A stretch of DNA of 64,000 bases, from the NCBI GenBank assembly GCA_043392685.1, contig JBHZGM010000007.1, one strand, 5' to 3'. The position numbers and the translations under genes were made by a program. The stretch comes from Metapseudomonas sp043392685. Its GTDB lineage: Bacteria; Pseudomonadota; Gammaproteobacteria; Pseudomonadales; Pseudomonadaceae. This document shows positions 17,849 to 26,645 of the stretch, one piece after another; positions within the stretch are counted from its first letter, which is position 1, and every line of letters starts with the position of its first letter. Below the pieces are notes generated by a model. That model made no database searches. It saw nothing but the letters and a program-made list of their open reading frames with translations, and was not told the DNA's origin.

Positions 17849-18205
17849 ATGGCGAGTCTCCAGACCCCAATTACCGTGTTCAAGGCCCTGGCCGATGAAA
17901 CCCGGGCTCGGCTGATGCTACTCATCGCGCGTGAGGGTGAGCTGTGCGTCTGCGAGCTGACCTGCGCGCTGGACGAGAGCCAGCCGAAGATTTCCCGCCA
18001 TCTCGCGCAACTGCGCACTGGTGGGCTGCTGGCAGATCGGCGCCAGGGACAATGGGTGTACTACCGCCTTCACCCGGACCTTCCCGCCTGGGTGCGCAGC
18101 ATGCTGAGCACGGCACTGGAGGCCAACCAGGACTGGCTGACGGGGGATGTTTCCCGGCTGGATGCGATGGGCGGCCGCCCGGAACGAGCCGCCGCTTGTT
18201 GTTGA
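17849..18205 (+). CDS. arsR: ArsR-family arsenite-responsive repressor
   Basis: 118 residues from MASLQTPITVFKALADETR. The winged helix contains ELCVCELTCALDESQPKISRHLAQLR, with the Cys-Val-Cys As(III)-binding pair at the start of the recognition region as in the plasmid R773 ArsR type, followed by QGQWVYYRL. It opens the arsR-gapdh-arsJ operon and likely autoregulates it. A C-terminal Cys-Cys pair ends the protein. Confidence 0.87.
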   Translation: MASLQTPITVFKALADETRARLMLLIAREGELCVCELTCALDESQPKISRHLAQLRTGGLLADRRQGQWVYYRLHPDLPAWVRSMLSTALEANQDWLTGDVSRLDAMGGRPERAAACC

Positions 18206-18267
18206 GCGTCAGCTTCAACAGGTAGCCGCGCTTTCCTTCCTTTTCTGTAATCACTGAGCACACTTTC

Positions 18268-19272
18268 ATGAGTATCAAAGTCGGTATCAACGGCTTCGGT
18301 CGTATCGGTCGCTTGGCCCTGCGCGCCGCCTGGGGCTGGCCGGAGTTCGAGTTCGTCCGCATCAATGACCCGGTGGGTGACGCGGTGACCCACGCGCATC
18401 TGTTGAACTTCGATTCGGTGCATGGCCGCTGGCATCACGAGGCCAGCGCCGAGGGCGATTGCATGATGATCGGTGGCAAGCGCATCCAGGTCACCGCCAA
18501 CAAGGCGATTGCCGACACCGACTGGTCGGACTGCGATCTGGTGATCGAGGCCAGTGGCAAGATGAAGACCGTCGCCGTGCTTCAGGCCTATCTGGATAAA
18601 GGCGTGAAGCGGGTGGTGGTGAGCGCACCGGTGAAGGAGGAGGGCGCGCTGAACGTCGTCATGGGGGTGAACCAGCACCTGTTCGATCCGGCACAGCACC
18701 GCATCGTCACCGCCGCGTCCTGCACCACCAACTGCCTGGCGCCGGTGGTCAAAGTGATTCACGAGAACCTCGGCATTCGCCATGGTTCGATCACCACCAT
18801 CCACGACCTTACCAATACCCAGAGCATCCTCGACCAGCCGCACAAGGACCTGCGCCGCGCCCGCGCTTCGGGCATGAGCCTGATCCCCACCACCACGGGT
18901 TCGGCGACCGCGATTGCCGAAATCTTCCCCGAGCTGCGCGGCAAGCTGAACGGCCACGCCGTGCGCGTACCGCTGGCCAACGCCTCGCTGACCGACTGCG
19001 TGTTCGAGGTGGAGCGGGCAACCACGGTGGAGGAGGTCAACCAACTGCTCAAGGCGGCTGCCAATGGCGAGCTGAAAGGCATTCTCGGCTTCGAGGAACG
19101 CCCGCTGGTGTCCATCGACTACCGCACCGACCCGCGCTCCTCGATCATCGATGCGCTGTCGACCCTGGTGGTCAACGGTACCCAGGTGAAGCTCTACGCC
19201 TGGTACGACAACGAGTGGGGCTACGCCAACCGCACCGTCGAACTGGCCCGCCTGGTCGGCTCGGCCGGCTGA
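18268..19272 (+). CDS. ArsJ-associated glyceraldehyde-3-phosphate dehydrogenase
   Basis: 334 residues, GAPDH family. The NAD-binding start VGINGFGRIGRLALRAA and catalytic cysteine in AASCTTNCLAPVVKV are intact, as are the C-terminal LYAWYDNEWGYANR motifs. Next to arsJ, such a GAPDH is known to use arsenate in place of phosphate and make 1-arseno-3-phosphoglycerate, which ArsJ exports. The position between arsR and arsJ argues for this role rather than glycolysis. Confidence 0.9.
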   Translation: MSIKVGINGFGRIGRLALRAAWGWPEFEFVRINDPVGDAVTHAHLLNFDSVHGRWHHEASAEGDCMMIGGKRIQVTANKAIADTDWSDCDLVIEASGKMKTVAVLQAYLDKGVKRVVVSAPVKEEGALNVVMGVNQHLFDPAQHRIVTAASCTTNCLAPVVKVIHENLGIRHGSITTIHDLTNTQSILDQPHKDLRRARASGMSLIPTTTGSATAIAEIFPELRGKLNGHAVRVPLANASLTDCVFEVERATTVEEVNQLLKAAANGELKGILGFEERPLVSIDYRTDPRSSIIDALSTLVVNGTQVKLYAWYDNEWGYANRTVELARLVGSAG

Positions 19273-19281
19273 TCGGGGCGC

Positions 19282-20523
19282 ATGGCGATCATGAAAGCCT
19301 TGTCGGCCCTTTCCCCGGAAGTGCGCCAATACCTGCTGGTGACCGGCAACTACTGGGCCTTCACTCTCACCGACGGCGCGCTGCGCATGCTGGTGGTGCT
19401 GCACTTCCACACCTTGGGCTTCACGCCCCTGCAGATCGCCGCGCTGTTTCTGTTCTACGAGATCTTCGGTGTCATCACCAACCTGGTGGGCGGCTACCTG
19501 GGCGCGCGCCTGGGTCTGAATCGCACCATGAACATCGGTCTCGGCATGCAGGTGATTGCCTTGCTGATGCTGGTTGTGCCGACCGCCTGGCTCACCATCT
19601 CCTGGGTGATGGGGGCGCAGGCGCTCTCGGGCATCGCCAAGGACCTCAACAAGATGAGCGCCAAGAGCTCGATCAAGCTCCTGGTGCCGGGCAGCCAGCA
19701 GGGCAGGTTGTACCGCTGGGTGGCGGTCCTCACCGGGTCGAAGAATGCCTTGAAGGGCGTCGGCTTCTTCCTGGGCGGCGCCTTGCTGGCACTGCTGGGC
19801 TTCAAGGGGGCGGTACTGGCCATGGCGGTGGTACTGGCGCTGATCTGGCTTGGCAGTCTGGTGACACTGAAAAAGGACCTGGGCAAGGCCAAGGCGAAGC
19901 CGAAGTTCCGCGACATCCTGTCGAAAAGCCGGGCGATCAATGCGCTCTCGGCGGCGCGGCTGTTTCTCTTCGGCGCACGCGATGTCTGGTTTGTGGTGGC
20001 GCTGCCGGTCTACCTGAGCACCGTCTTTGGCTGGGATTTCTGGCTGGTGGGCGGCTTCCTCGCCGCCTGGATCATCGGCTACGGCATCGTGCAGTCCGTG
20101 GCGCCAGCCATCACCGGCAAGCAGCGTGACCATGTCCCGGATGGTCGCGCGGCCTTCGCCTGGGCGGCCTCGCTGGCCGTGGTGCCGGCGGGCATTGCCA
20201 TCGGACTGGCAGCAGGCTGGTCAAGCCAGGCGGTGTTGCTGGGGGGCCTGATGCTGTTCGGCGTGCTGTTCGCGGTGAACTCGTCGCTGCACAGCTACCT
20301 GATCGTCAGTTACGCCAAGGAAGACGGCGTGTCGCTGGACGTGGGGTTCTACTACATGTCCAACGCCCTGGGCCGGTTGCTGGGTACCTTGCTGTCCGGC
20401 TGGGTCTACCAGGTGCAGGGGCTGGAAGCCTGTCTGTGGATGTCCACGCTGTTCATCCTGATGGCCGCGGCGATCTCATGCGCCTTGCCCCGGCATTCGC
20501 CAGCCCAGGGGCGTAACCCGTAG
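19282..20523 (+). CDS. arsJ: Organoarsenical efflux MFS transporter ArsJ
   Basis: 413 residues, major facilitator protein with about 12 hydrophobic helices, family-typical start (LSPEVRQYLLVTGNYWAFTLTDGALRMLVVLHFHTLGFTPLQIA) and the ARLFLFGARDVWFVVALPVYL segment seen in ArsJ. It lies 9 bp after GAPDH. ArsJ exports 1-arseno-3-phosphoglycerate, which then hydrolyses to arsenate outside, giving arsenate resistance. Its stop codon is inside a REP arm. Confidence 0.88.
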   Translation: MAIMKALSALSPEVRQYLLVTGNYWAFTLTDGALRMLVVLHFHTLGFTPLQIAALFLFYEIFGVITNLVGGYLGARLGLNRTMNIGLGMQVIALLMLVVPTAWLTISWVMGAQALSGIAKDLNKMSAKSSIKLLVPGSQQGRLYRWVAVLTGSKNALKGVGFFLGGALLALLGFKGAVLAMAVVLALIWLGSLVTLKKDLGKAKAKPKFRDILSKSRAINALSAARLFLFGARDVWFVVALPVYLSTVFGWDFWLVGGFLAAWIIGYGIVQSVAPAITGKQRDHVPDGRAAFAWAASLAVVPAGIAIGLAAGWSSQAVLLGGLMLFGVLFAVNSSLHSYLIVSYAKEDGVSLDVGFYYMSNALGRLLGTLLSGWVYQVQGLEACLWMSTLFILMAAAISCALPRHSPAQGRNP

Positions 20524-20830
20524 GAGCTGGCTTGCCTGCCAATGGCCCCGTTTCGCCAGCAAGCTGGCTCCTACAGGGCCCGGCAACGTGCCTGCCAGCT
20601 CCCGTGCAGCGACTATGCTGGAACTCAGTTGTATGGCAGTGGAAGGCCAACGCTGCAGCGCGCTTGACCCGAAAGGGATGTCGAGGCCGGCCCCGGCAGA
20701 AATGATGATCATTGGACCGAAATGATTTGGATCGGGCCCGGCGCGGTTGGACGATCTCCGCCTCTTGCCCGCCGGACTGCCTCCAGGTCCGGCTGTTCTC
20801 GCTCGAATGCCACCGCAGAAGGAGAGCCAA
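20521..20830. repeat. Intergenic region with REP-like inverted pair
   Basis: TAGGAGCTGGCTTGC (20521-20535) and GCAAGCTGGCTCCTA (20559-20573) form an imperfect stem of Pseudomonas REP type directly at the arsJ stop. The remaining 250 bases up to the AI-2E gene hold no gene that I can support. Confidence 0.65.
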
Positions 20831-21940
20831 ATGCTGCCGAATGCCGTTTCAGAAAGGATCCTGTCCCGCGGATTGATGGATGTGTTCATTCGAGCGGGGC
20901 TGGTGGCGATCCTCGCCATCTCCTGTTACGAGGTGTTCCGTCCCTTTCTGAACCTGATGCTCTGGGCAATGATCCTGGGCGTTACCTTCTATCCGTTGCA
21001 TCTGAGGATCAAATCCCGCCTGGGCCTGCGTGACGGGCATGTGGCCACGCTGATCGTGGTCGTCTCGCTGATCCTGCTGATGGTGCCCATCTACCTGCTG
21101 GCGGCGTCCATGGCCGAGTCGGTGCAGGCGGCCATCGAACTGATCAAGAGCGGGGAGCTGCACGTGCCGGCGCCCAACGAATCCGTTGCCAGTTGGCCGC
21201 TGATCGGCCAGCCGCTGTTTGACTTCTGGCAGCGCGCTTCCAGCGACCTGACCAGCCTGATCAAGCAACTCTTGCCGCACCTGCGCGGATTCGGCCTGGG
21301 CCTGTTCGGCAAGCTGGCCGGCGTTGGTGCGGGCTTCCTGCTGTTCATCGCCGCGCTGATCGTCGGCGGCATCTTCATGGCCTTCGGCGAGAATGGTCAC
21401 CGCAACGCCGTGAAGATCGCCTCGCGGATTTCCGGGCTGGATCGTGGACCGCAGATCGCCCAGCTGTGTACCGCGACCATCCGAGCCGTGGCCCAGGGCG
21501 TGGTGGGCATCGCGTTCATCCAGATGCTGCTGGTGGGGCTGGGTTTCGTGTTCATGGGCATTCCGGGCGCCGGCCTTCTTGCGCTGATGGTCCTGCTGCT
21601 GGGGATCATGCAGTTGCCGGTGGTGCTGATCACGATTCCGGCGATCATCTTCGTCTTCGCAACCGAAGGGGCCAGCCTCGGCACCATCGTGTTTGCCGTC
21701 TACAGCTTCGTCGCCGGCATGTCCGACAACATCCTCAAGCCGCTCCTGCTTGGCCGGGGCGTGAACGTTCCAATGCCGGTGGTGCTGATCGGCGCCCTGG
21801 GCGGCATGGTCACCGGCGGCATCATCGGGCTGTTCATCGGCCCGGTGATCCTGGCGGTGGGCTACATGCTGTTCTGGCACTGGGTGGAGGACCAGCCAAA
21901 GGCACAGGAAGACGCGGAGGAAGAGGAGAGGGCGGCCTGA
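20831..21940 (+). CDS. AI-2E family exporter/permease
   Basis: 369 residues. Start set at MLPNAVSERILSRGLMDVFIRAGL after AGGAGAGCCAA. The C-terminal segment (FIQMLLVGLGFVFMGIPGAGLLALMVLLLGIMQLP, GMSDNILKPLLLGRG) is characteristic of the AI-2E/PerM (TqsA) family with eight helices. It lies 15 bp before an efflux operon and may be cotranscribed with it. The substrate is unknown. Confidence 0.82.
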   Translation: MLPNAVSERILSRGLMDVFIRAGLVAILAISCYEVFRPFLNLMLWAMILGVTFYPLHLRIKSRLGLRDGHVATLIVVVSLILLMVPIYLLAASMAESVQAAIELIKSGELHVPAPNESVASWPLIGQPLFDFWQRASSDLTSLIKQLLPHLRGFGLGLFGKLAGVGAGFLLFIAALIVGGIFMAFGENGHRNAVKIASRISGLDRGPQIAQLCTATIRAVAQGVVGIAFIQMLLVGLGFVFMGIPGAGLLALMVLLLGIMQLPVVLITIPAIIFVFATEGASLGTIVFAVYSFVAGMSDNILKPLLLGRGVNVPMPVVLIGALGGMVTGGIIGLFIGPVILAVGYMLFWHWVEDQPKAQEDAEEEERAA

Positions 21941-21955
21941 TCCGGATTGGGCGCC

Positions 21956-23491
21956 ATGGCTCGTTCCGCCTGCCTGCGCCTTCTGCTGCTGGGTACCCTG
22001 GGTCTTGGCGGCTGCGTGCGCCTGGGCCCGGACTTCCAGCCGCCTCGCGAGCCCTGGGTGGAGCACTGGAGCAGCACGGCGGTGGAACAGGTCAGCCTCA
22101 ACCGCCCGCAGCCAGACTTCATCCAGTGGTGGCAGGTATTCGAGGACCCGATCCTCGATGCGCTGATCGCCGAGGCGGACACCCATAACCCCAACCTGGA
22201 AATTGCCGGCCTGCGAGTAATGGAAGCCCGTGCGCAGTTGGGTATCGCCGTGAGTGGCCGTTATCCGCAGTTCCAGCAGGCCAGCGCCGACAGCCTCTAC
22301 CTGGACCGTGATCAGTCCGGAGGCCAGAACCCTCGCGACACCCATTCCTGGCAGTACAGCGCAGGGTTCGATATCGCCTGGGAACTGGACTTCTGGGGAC
22401 GCTTCAGCCGCGCCATCGAATCTGCCGACGCCGCCTACTTCGCCGCCCGTGCCAACTACGAGGACGTCCTGGTGCTCCTGCGAGCCCAGGTGGCGGATAC
22501 CTATTTCGTCATGCGCACCTTCGAAGCCCGCCTGGGCATCGCCCAGGAGAACGCTGAGCGGCAGAAGCGCAGCTTCGAAATCACCGAACGCCTGTTCCGC
22601 AGCGGCGACAGCTCGGAGCTGGACTTCCAGCAGGCCAAGACCCAGTACCTGGGCACCCTGGCGACCATCCCGGACCTGGAAGCGCAGCTCCAGCGGACGC
22701 GCAACACCCTGGCCGTACTGCTCGGCCGCCCGCCCGGAGCGCTGCCAGAACTGTCGGGCGGGGAAGGGCAGGTGCCGCTGCTGGACCGCGCGGTCCTGCA
22801 GGACGTGCCGGCGAACCTGCTGCTGCGCCGCCCGGATGTGCGTGCCGCCGAACTGGCGGTGGCCGCCCAGTCGGCCTTGATCGGCGTTGCCGAAACCGAC
22901 CTTTATCCCTCGGTGACACTTCTGGGCAGCATCGTCTGGAGCGCCTCGACCCTCGATGGGGTGCCGGACACCCTGGACCTGGTCGCCGGCCCCGGCATTG
23001 CCTGGAACGTCTTCGACCACGGCCGCATCAAGAACGACGTGCGGGTGCAGGACGCCCGACTGCAGCAGCTGATCGAGGCCTATCGCGACCGCGTGCGCCA
23101 GGCGGCGCGGGAAGCCGACGACGCCGCCACCGGTCTATCCAAGGCGCTGGACAGCGAGCGCATCCGCCGAGAGAGCGCCCTGGCCGCGCTGCGCTCCCTG
23201 GACCTGGCCAATGCCCAGTACCGCGAGGGTTTCGCCGACTTTCAGCGGGTGCTGGACGCCCAGCGCGAATTGTTCCAGCAGCAGGAGAACTACCTGCTCA
23301 GCCGCAGCGATGCCGTCAGCAACCTGATCGGCCTGTACAAGGCCCTCGGCGGCGGCTGGTACCGGGATGGCCCGATGATCGACGACGCCACCCGCAAAGA
23401 GATGCAGCAACGGACCGACTGGGACGACCTGCTGGACGAGCCGCCTCCGGCCCGGCCGGTCACAGATAGCGAACAAGGTGAACGAGAATGA
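21956..23491 (+). CDS. Outer-membrane efflux lipoprotein (NodT/OprM type)
   Basis: 511 residues. ATG at 21956 preferred over a TTG three codons earlier. Lipoprotein signal MARSACLRLLLLGTLGLGGC ends in a lipobox, then LGPDFQPP and two OEP repeats: NLEIAGLRVMEARAQLGIA, EYSAGFDIAWELDFWGRFSRAIESADA-like core, LLRRPDVRAAELAVAAQSALIGVAETDLYPSVTLLGS, and the second repeat ending in YREGFADFQRVLDAQRELF. It forms the outer-membrane channel with the HlyD and DUF2955 proteins that follow; its stop overlaps the next start. Confidence 0.88.
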   Translation: MARSACLRLLLLGTLGLGGCVRLGPDFQPPREPWVEHWSSTAVEQVSLNRPQPDFIQWWQVFEDPILDALIAEADTHNPNLEIAGLRVMEARAQLGIAVSGRYPQFQQASADSLYLDRDQSGGQNPRDTHSWQYSAGFDIAWELDFWGRFSRAIESADAAYFAARANYEDVLVLLRAQVADTYFVMRTFEARLGIAQENAERQKRSFEITERLFRSGDSSELDFQQAKTQYLGTLATIPDLEAQLQRTRNTLAVLLGRPPGALPELSGGEGQVPLLDRAVLQDVPANLLLRRPDVRAAELAVAAQSALIGVAETDLYPSVTLLGSIVWSASTLDGVPDTLDLVAGPGIAWNVFDHGRIKNDVRVQDARLQQLIEAYRDRVRQAAREADDAATGLSKALDSERIRRESALAALRSLDLANAQYREGFADFQRVLDAQRELFQQQENYLLSRSDAVSNLIGLYKALGGGWYRDGPMIDDATRKEMQQRTDWDDLLDEPPPARPVTDSEQGERE

Positions 23492-24612
23492 GCGAGCAAT
23501 CGCAGGCCGAAGCACCGAGCCAGCCCGAACCCACGGGCAAGCCCGATGCGGCGGCGAAGGGAACCCGCTGGGTGGCGCTGGTCATCGTCCTGACGCTGGC
23601 CTGGTATCTGCTGGCGGACCGCTTCACCCCCTATACCCAGCAGGCCCGCGTGCAGGCCTTTGTGGTACCGGTGGCGGCGGAAGTCGCAGGAAGGGTCACC
23701 AAGGTGAATGTGCGCAACAACCAGGACGTGGAGGCGGGCGCCGTGCTCTTCGAGCTGGACCCGGAGCAGTACCGTATCGCCGCCGATCGCGCCCGCGCCG
23801 ACCTGGAAACCATGCGTCGGCAGATCGGTGCCAGTACCGCCGCCATCGACTCGGCGCTGGCCTCGCTGCGGGCCGCCCAGGCCAATGAGATCAAGGCCCG
23901 CCAGGACAGCGACCGCCTCGAACGGCTCTACCGGGAGGATCCGGGCACCATCTCCGTGCGTCGCCTGGAAGTGGCGCGTGCGACCCTGGAGCAGTCCATC
24001 AGCCAGGTAGCTGCGGCGCGTGCCGAAGTGCAGCGGGCGCGGGAGCAGCAGGGGGGCAGCGAGGAGGAGAACGCACAGTTGCGCAGCGCCGCCACCGCGT
24101 TGGAAAAGGCCCAGCTCGACGAGACCAATACGCGTGTAAAGGCACGTTCCGCCGGACTGATTACCGACTTGCGCACGGACGTCGGCCAATACGTCGGGGC
24201 AGGCAGTCCGGTGATGACCCTGATCGCCATCCACGACCTCTGGCTGAGCGCCGAGATGACCGAGAACAACCTGGGCCACGTCGAGGTGGGCAGCCCAGTG
24301 GCCATCGTGCTCGATGCGTTTCCGGGCCGGGTGTTCGAAGGTCGGGTGCGCAGCGTCGGTTACGGCGTCAGCGTGGGCCAGGCACCGGCACCCGGCACCT
24401 TGCCGACGGTGGAGAACAGCCGCGACTGGCTGCGACCGGCGCAGCGCTTTCCGGTCATCGTGGAATTCGCGCCCGGCGAGCTGGACCAACTGCGTGGCTT
24501 GCGCGTTGGCGGCCAGGCGGAGGTCATGGCCTTCCCCATCGAGGGCAATCCGCTCAATCCCCTGGGCCGCGTGTTCATCCGCCTGATGAGCTGGCTGTCC
24601 TATGCCTACTGA
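23488..24612 (+). CDS. HlyD/EmrA-type membrane fusion protein
   Basis: 374 residues with one N-terminal helix (WVALVIVLTLAWYLLADRF), then the biotinyl-lipoyl-like halves VQAFVVPVAAEVAGRVTKVNVRNNQDVEAGAVLFELDPEQY and RSAGLITDLRTDVGQYVGAGSPVMTL separated by a coiled coil. It is the periplasmic adaptor between the inner-membrane DUF2955 protein and the outer-membrane channel. It overlaps both neighbours. Confidence 0.9.
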   Translation: MSEQSQAEAPSQPEPTGKPDAAAKGTRWVALVIVLTLAWYLLADRFTPYTQQARVQAFVVPVAAEVAGRVTKVNVRNNQDVEAGAVLFELDPEQYRIAADRARADLETMRRQIGASTAAIDSALASLRAAQANEIKARQDSDRLERLYREDPGTISVRRLEVARATLEQSISQVAAARAEVQRAREQQGGSEEENAQLRSAATALEKAQLDETNTRVKARSAGLITDLRTDVGQYVGAGSPVMTLIAIHDLWLSAEMTENNLGHVEVGSPVAIVLDAFPGRVFEGRVRSVGYGVSVGQAPAPGTLPTVENSRDWLRPAQRFPVIVEFAPGELDQLRGLRVGGQAEVMAFPIEGNPLNPLGRVFIRLMSWLSYAY

Positions 24613-25660
24613 GCAAGACCCGCGCGGCCGGCGCGCCTTGCGCCTGGCCAGCGGCGTCGCCCTGGCCCTGGCGGTGAGTTTCGGCATGGCCTTGCCGATT
24701 CCCTTCCTGGCGCCGATCTTCGTGCTCCTGCTGCTAGTGACGAACAACCGTCCATTGCCCTTGAAAGCCGCCCCGGCGCTGGCCCTGGTCATCATGCTCA
24801 CCACCGGCAGCGGTCTGCTGATGATCCCGCTGCTGCAACACGCGCCACCCGCTGGCGTGCTGTTGGTGGGCCTGTGCCTGTTCCTGTGTTTCCGCCATGG
24901 CCTGCGCGGCGGCAATCCGCTGGTGACGCAGTTCCTCGTGGTCGGCCTGACGATGATCTCGGCGGCAGGCACCTTTCTTTTCCCCCTGGCAGTCACCGTG
25001 ATCGAGGCCCTGGCCAAGGGCATGCTGCTGGCCGTGCTGGTGTCCCTGGTCAGCCACGCCTTGTTCCCGGAGCCCGCCGATGCACCAGCGGCGCGACCTC
25101 GTCCGGTGCTGGATGCCAGCGAATCCGCCTGGATCGCCCTGCGCGCCGCGCTGGTGGTGCTGCCGGCCTTTCTTCTCGCGCTGATCGACCCGAACAGCTA
25201 CATGCCGCTGATCATGAAGTCGGTCAGCCTCGGTCAGCAGGTCTGTGGCACCTCGGCCCGCACCGCCGGCCGCGAACTGCTGGGTTCGACGCTGCTCGGC
25301 GGCCTGCTTGCGATCCTGTTCTGGAGCGCCTTGAGCCTGTTCCCGCACCTGTGGATGTTCTTTCTCTGGATGTTGTTATTCGGCCTGGTGCTGGGCCGGC
25401 GGCTCTATGCCCTGGCGGCGCCCCGGCAGACGCCGGGATTCTGGATGAACACCCTGGTGACCCTGATCATCCTGCTGGGCCAGTCGGTGCAGGACAGCGA
25501 GTCCGGCAAGGACGTCTACACCGCCTTCGCGGTGCGCATGGCGCTGTTCATCGCCGTCACCCTGTACGCCTGCGCGGCGGTCTACCTCATCGACCGCCGG
25601 CGTTTCCAGCTGCAGCGCCGCCAGGAGAGGGCGGCCCTGGCGCCCGAGAAATCAGACTGA
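24602..25660 (+). CDS. DUF2955 inner-membrane protein (FUSC-like efflux component)
   Basis: 352 residues with two blocks of hydrophobic helices (about 13-155 and 178-340), matching DUF2955/FUSC-type proteins that replace the inner-membrane pump in AaeAB-like aromatic-acid exporters. It starts inside the end of the adaptor gene. Together with the OMF and HlyD genes it makes a tripartite exporter, probably for an aromatic or organic acid; the substrate is inferred. Confidence 0.75.
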   Translation: MPTEQDPRGRRALRLASGVALALAVSFGMALPIPFLAPIFVLLLLVTNNRPLPLKAAPALALVIMLTTGSGLLMIPLLQHAPPAGVLLVGLCLFLCFRHGLRGGNPLVTQFLVVGLTMISAAGTFLFPLAVTVIEALAKGMLLAVLVSLVSHALFPEPADAPAARPRPVLDASESAWIALRAALVVLPAFLLALIDPNSYMPLIMKSVSLGQQVCGTSARTAGRELLGSTLLGGLLAILFWSALSLFPHLWMFFLWMLLFGLVLGRRLYALAAPRQTPGFWMNTLVTLIILLGQSVQDSESGKDVYTAFAVRMALFIAVTLYACAAVYLIDRRRFQLQRRQERAALAPEKSD

Positions 25661-25767
25661 ACGAATTGCCACGGCAGCGCGTCGGAATGAGGTAGGCCCC
25701 TCGCGGGCCTTTCAGCCACCTGTTGGCTCGGCGCGGCATCGTCGGCGCCAGGCCGGGAGCTTGCCCC

Positions 25768-26229
25768 ATGGACAACCCAGACGATCGTGAAGACATCATC
25801 CGCACCCTCAATACCCTGATCGAGACCTGCAAGGACGGCGAAGCCGACTTCACGGCCTGTGCCGCTGACGTCCAGCGCTCGGACCTGCAGGAATGGTTCA
25901 CCACCCGTTCGAAAGACTGCCGCAATGCAGCCACCGAGTTGCAGCGTTCAGTGGTGGAACTGGGCGGCAGGCCCGGGCAGAGCGCCAGCGTCAGCGGCGA
26001 ACTGCATCGTCGCTGGGTCGACCTTAAAACCCTGGTTTCCGGCAAGGACGAACAGCTCATCCTCGACGAGGCCGAGCGCGACGAAACCCTGGCGGCCAAG
26101 CAGTACGCCGAGGCCCTGCATCAGCCGTTGCCCACCGAGATCCGCGCCATGGTCCAGCGCCAGTACGAAGGCGTCCTGCGCAATCACGCGGAAATCAGGG
26201 CCATGCGCAACATCGCGCGTACGGGCTGA
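25768..26229 (+). CDS. PA2169-like four-helix-bundle stress protein (DUF2383)
   Basis: 153 residues from MDNPDDREDIIRTLNTLIETCKDGEADFTACAADV. The pattern of long amphipathic helices with LNTLIETCKDGEAGF-like start, LQRSVVELGG and ILDEAERDETLAAKQYAEAL fits the PA2169/DUF2383 ferritin-like family. Function in that family is poorly known. It stands alone after the efflux operon. Confidence 0.72.
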   Translation: MDNPDDREDIIRTLNTLIETCKDGEADFTACAADVQRSDLQEWFTTRSKDCRNAATELQRSVVELGGRPGQSASVSGELHRRWVDLKTLVSGKDEQLILDEAERDETLAAKQYAEALHQPLPTEIRAMVQRQYEGVLRNHAEIRAMRNIARTG

Positions 26230-26273
26230 CAACAGAATCGATTCTGCCTGTGACGATTCGAATGCACGAGCGG

Positions 26274-26323
26274 GTAGGGTGCGCCGTGCGCTCCGGCGGT
26301 TCGCACAGCGCACCCGGTCCAGA
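26274..26323. repeat. Small inverted repeat
   Basis: GGGTGCGCCGTGCGC and the matching GCGCACCC at about 26312 flank a short GC-rich spacer after the DUF2383 gene. This resembles another Pseudomonas intergenic repeat and may act as a terminator. Confidence 0.4.
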
Positions 26324-26402
26324 CCGGTTGGCAGGAAGCCTGAATCATTGCCAACGCGGACCTGTCGATTACAACAGGAACAGCAACGTGAGGAGATTGC
26401 TC

Positions 26403-26534
26403 ATGAGCGATCTTGTCAACGTCTGGGTACCCGCCAAGCGTTTTGGCGTGAAGGTCGTGACATCCCTGGCGGCGCGCCGCCGCAAGAAGCGCAGGAAGGT
26501 AGTCAGTGTGACCCGGTTCGTGGCGATGGTGTGA
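26403..26534 (+). CDS. Small highly basic protein, 43 residues
   Basis: MSDLVNVWVPAKRFGVKVV followed by a run of Arg/Lys (AARRRKKRRKVV). It has a ribosome binding site (GTGAGGAGATTGCTC) at good spacing. It resembles no family known to me. The basic centre could bind nucleic acid or membranes. A spurious frame cannot be excluded. Confidence 0.4.
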   Translation: MSDLVNVWVPAKRFGVKVVTSLAARRRKKRRKVVSVTRFVAMV

Positions 26535-26645
26535 TTGGGTCTGATCTCGCGAAGGTGCGAGGGGAGGGCGTGCCGCCCCGGCTCCATGGCCGGAATTGAC
26601 TAAACTGGCTACCGGGGCTTCTCTCCACCTTTGAGAAGAAAGCGT

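Noticed and set aside
18070..20133. 687-codon minus-strand frame opposite arsR-GAPDH-arsJ
   Set aside because: Low-complexity shadow of three well-supported genes.
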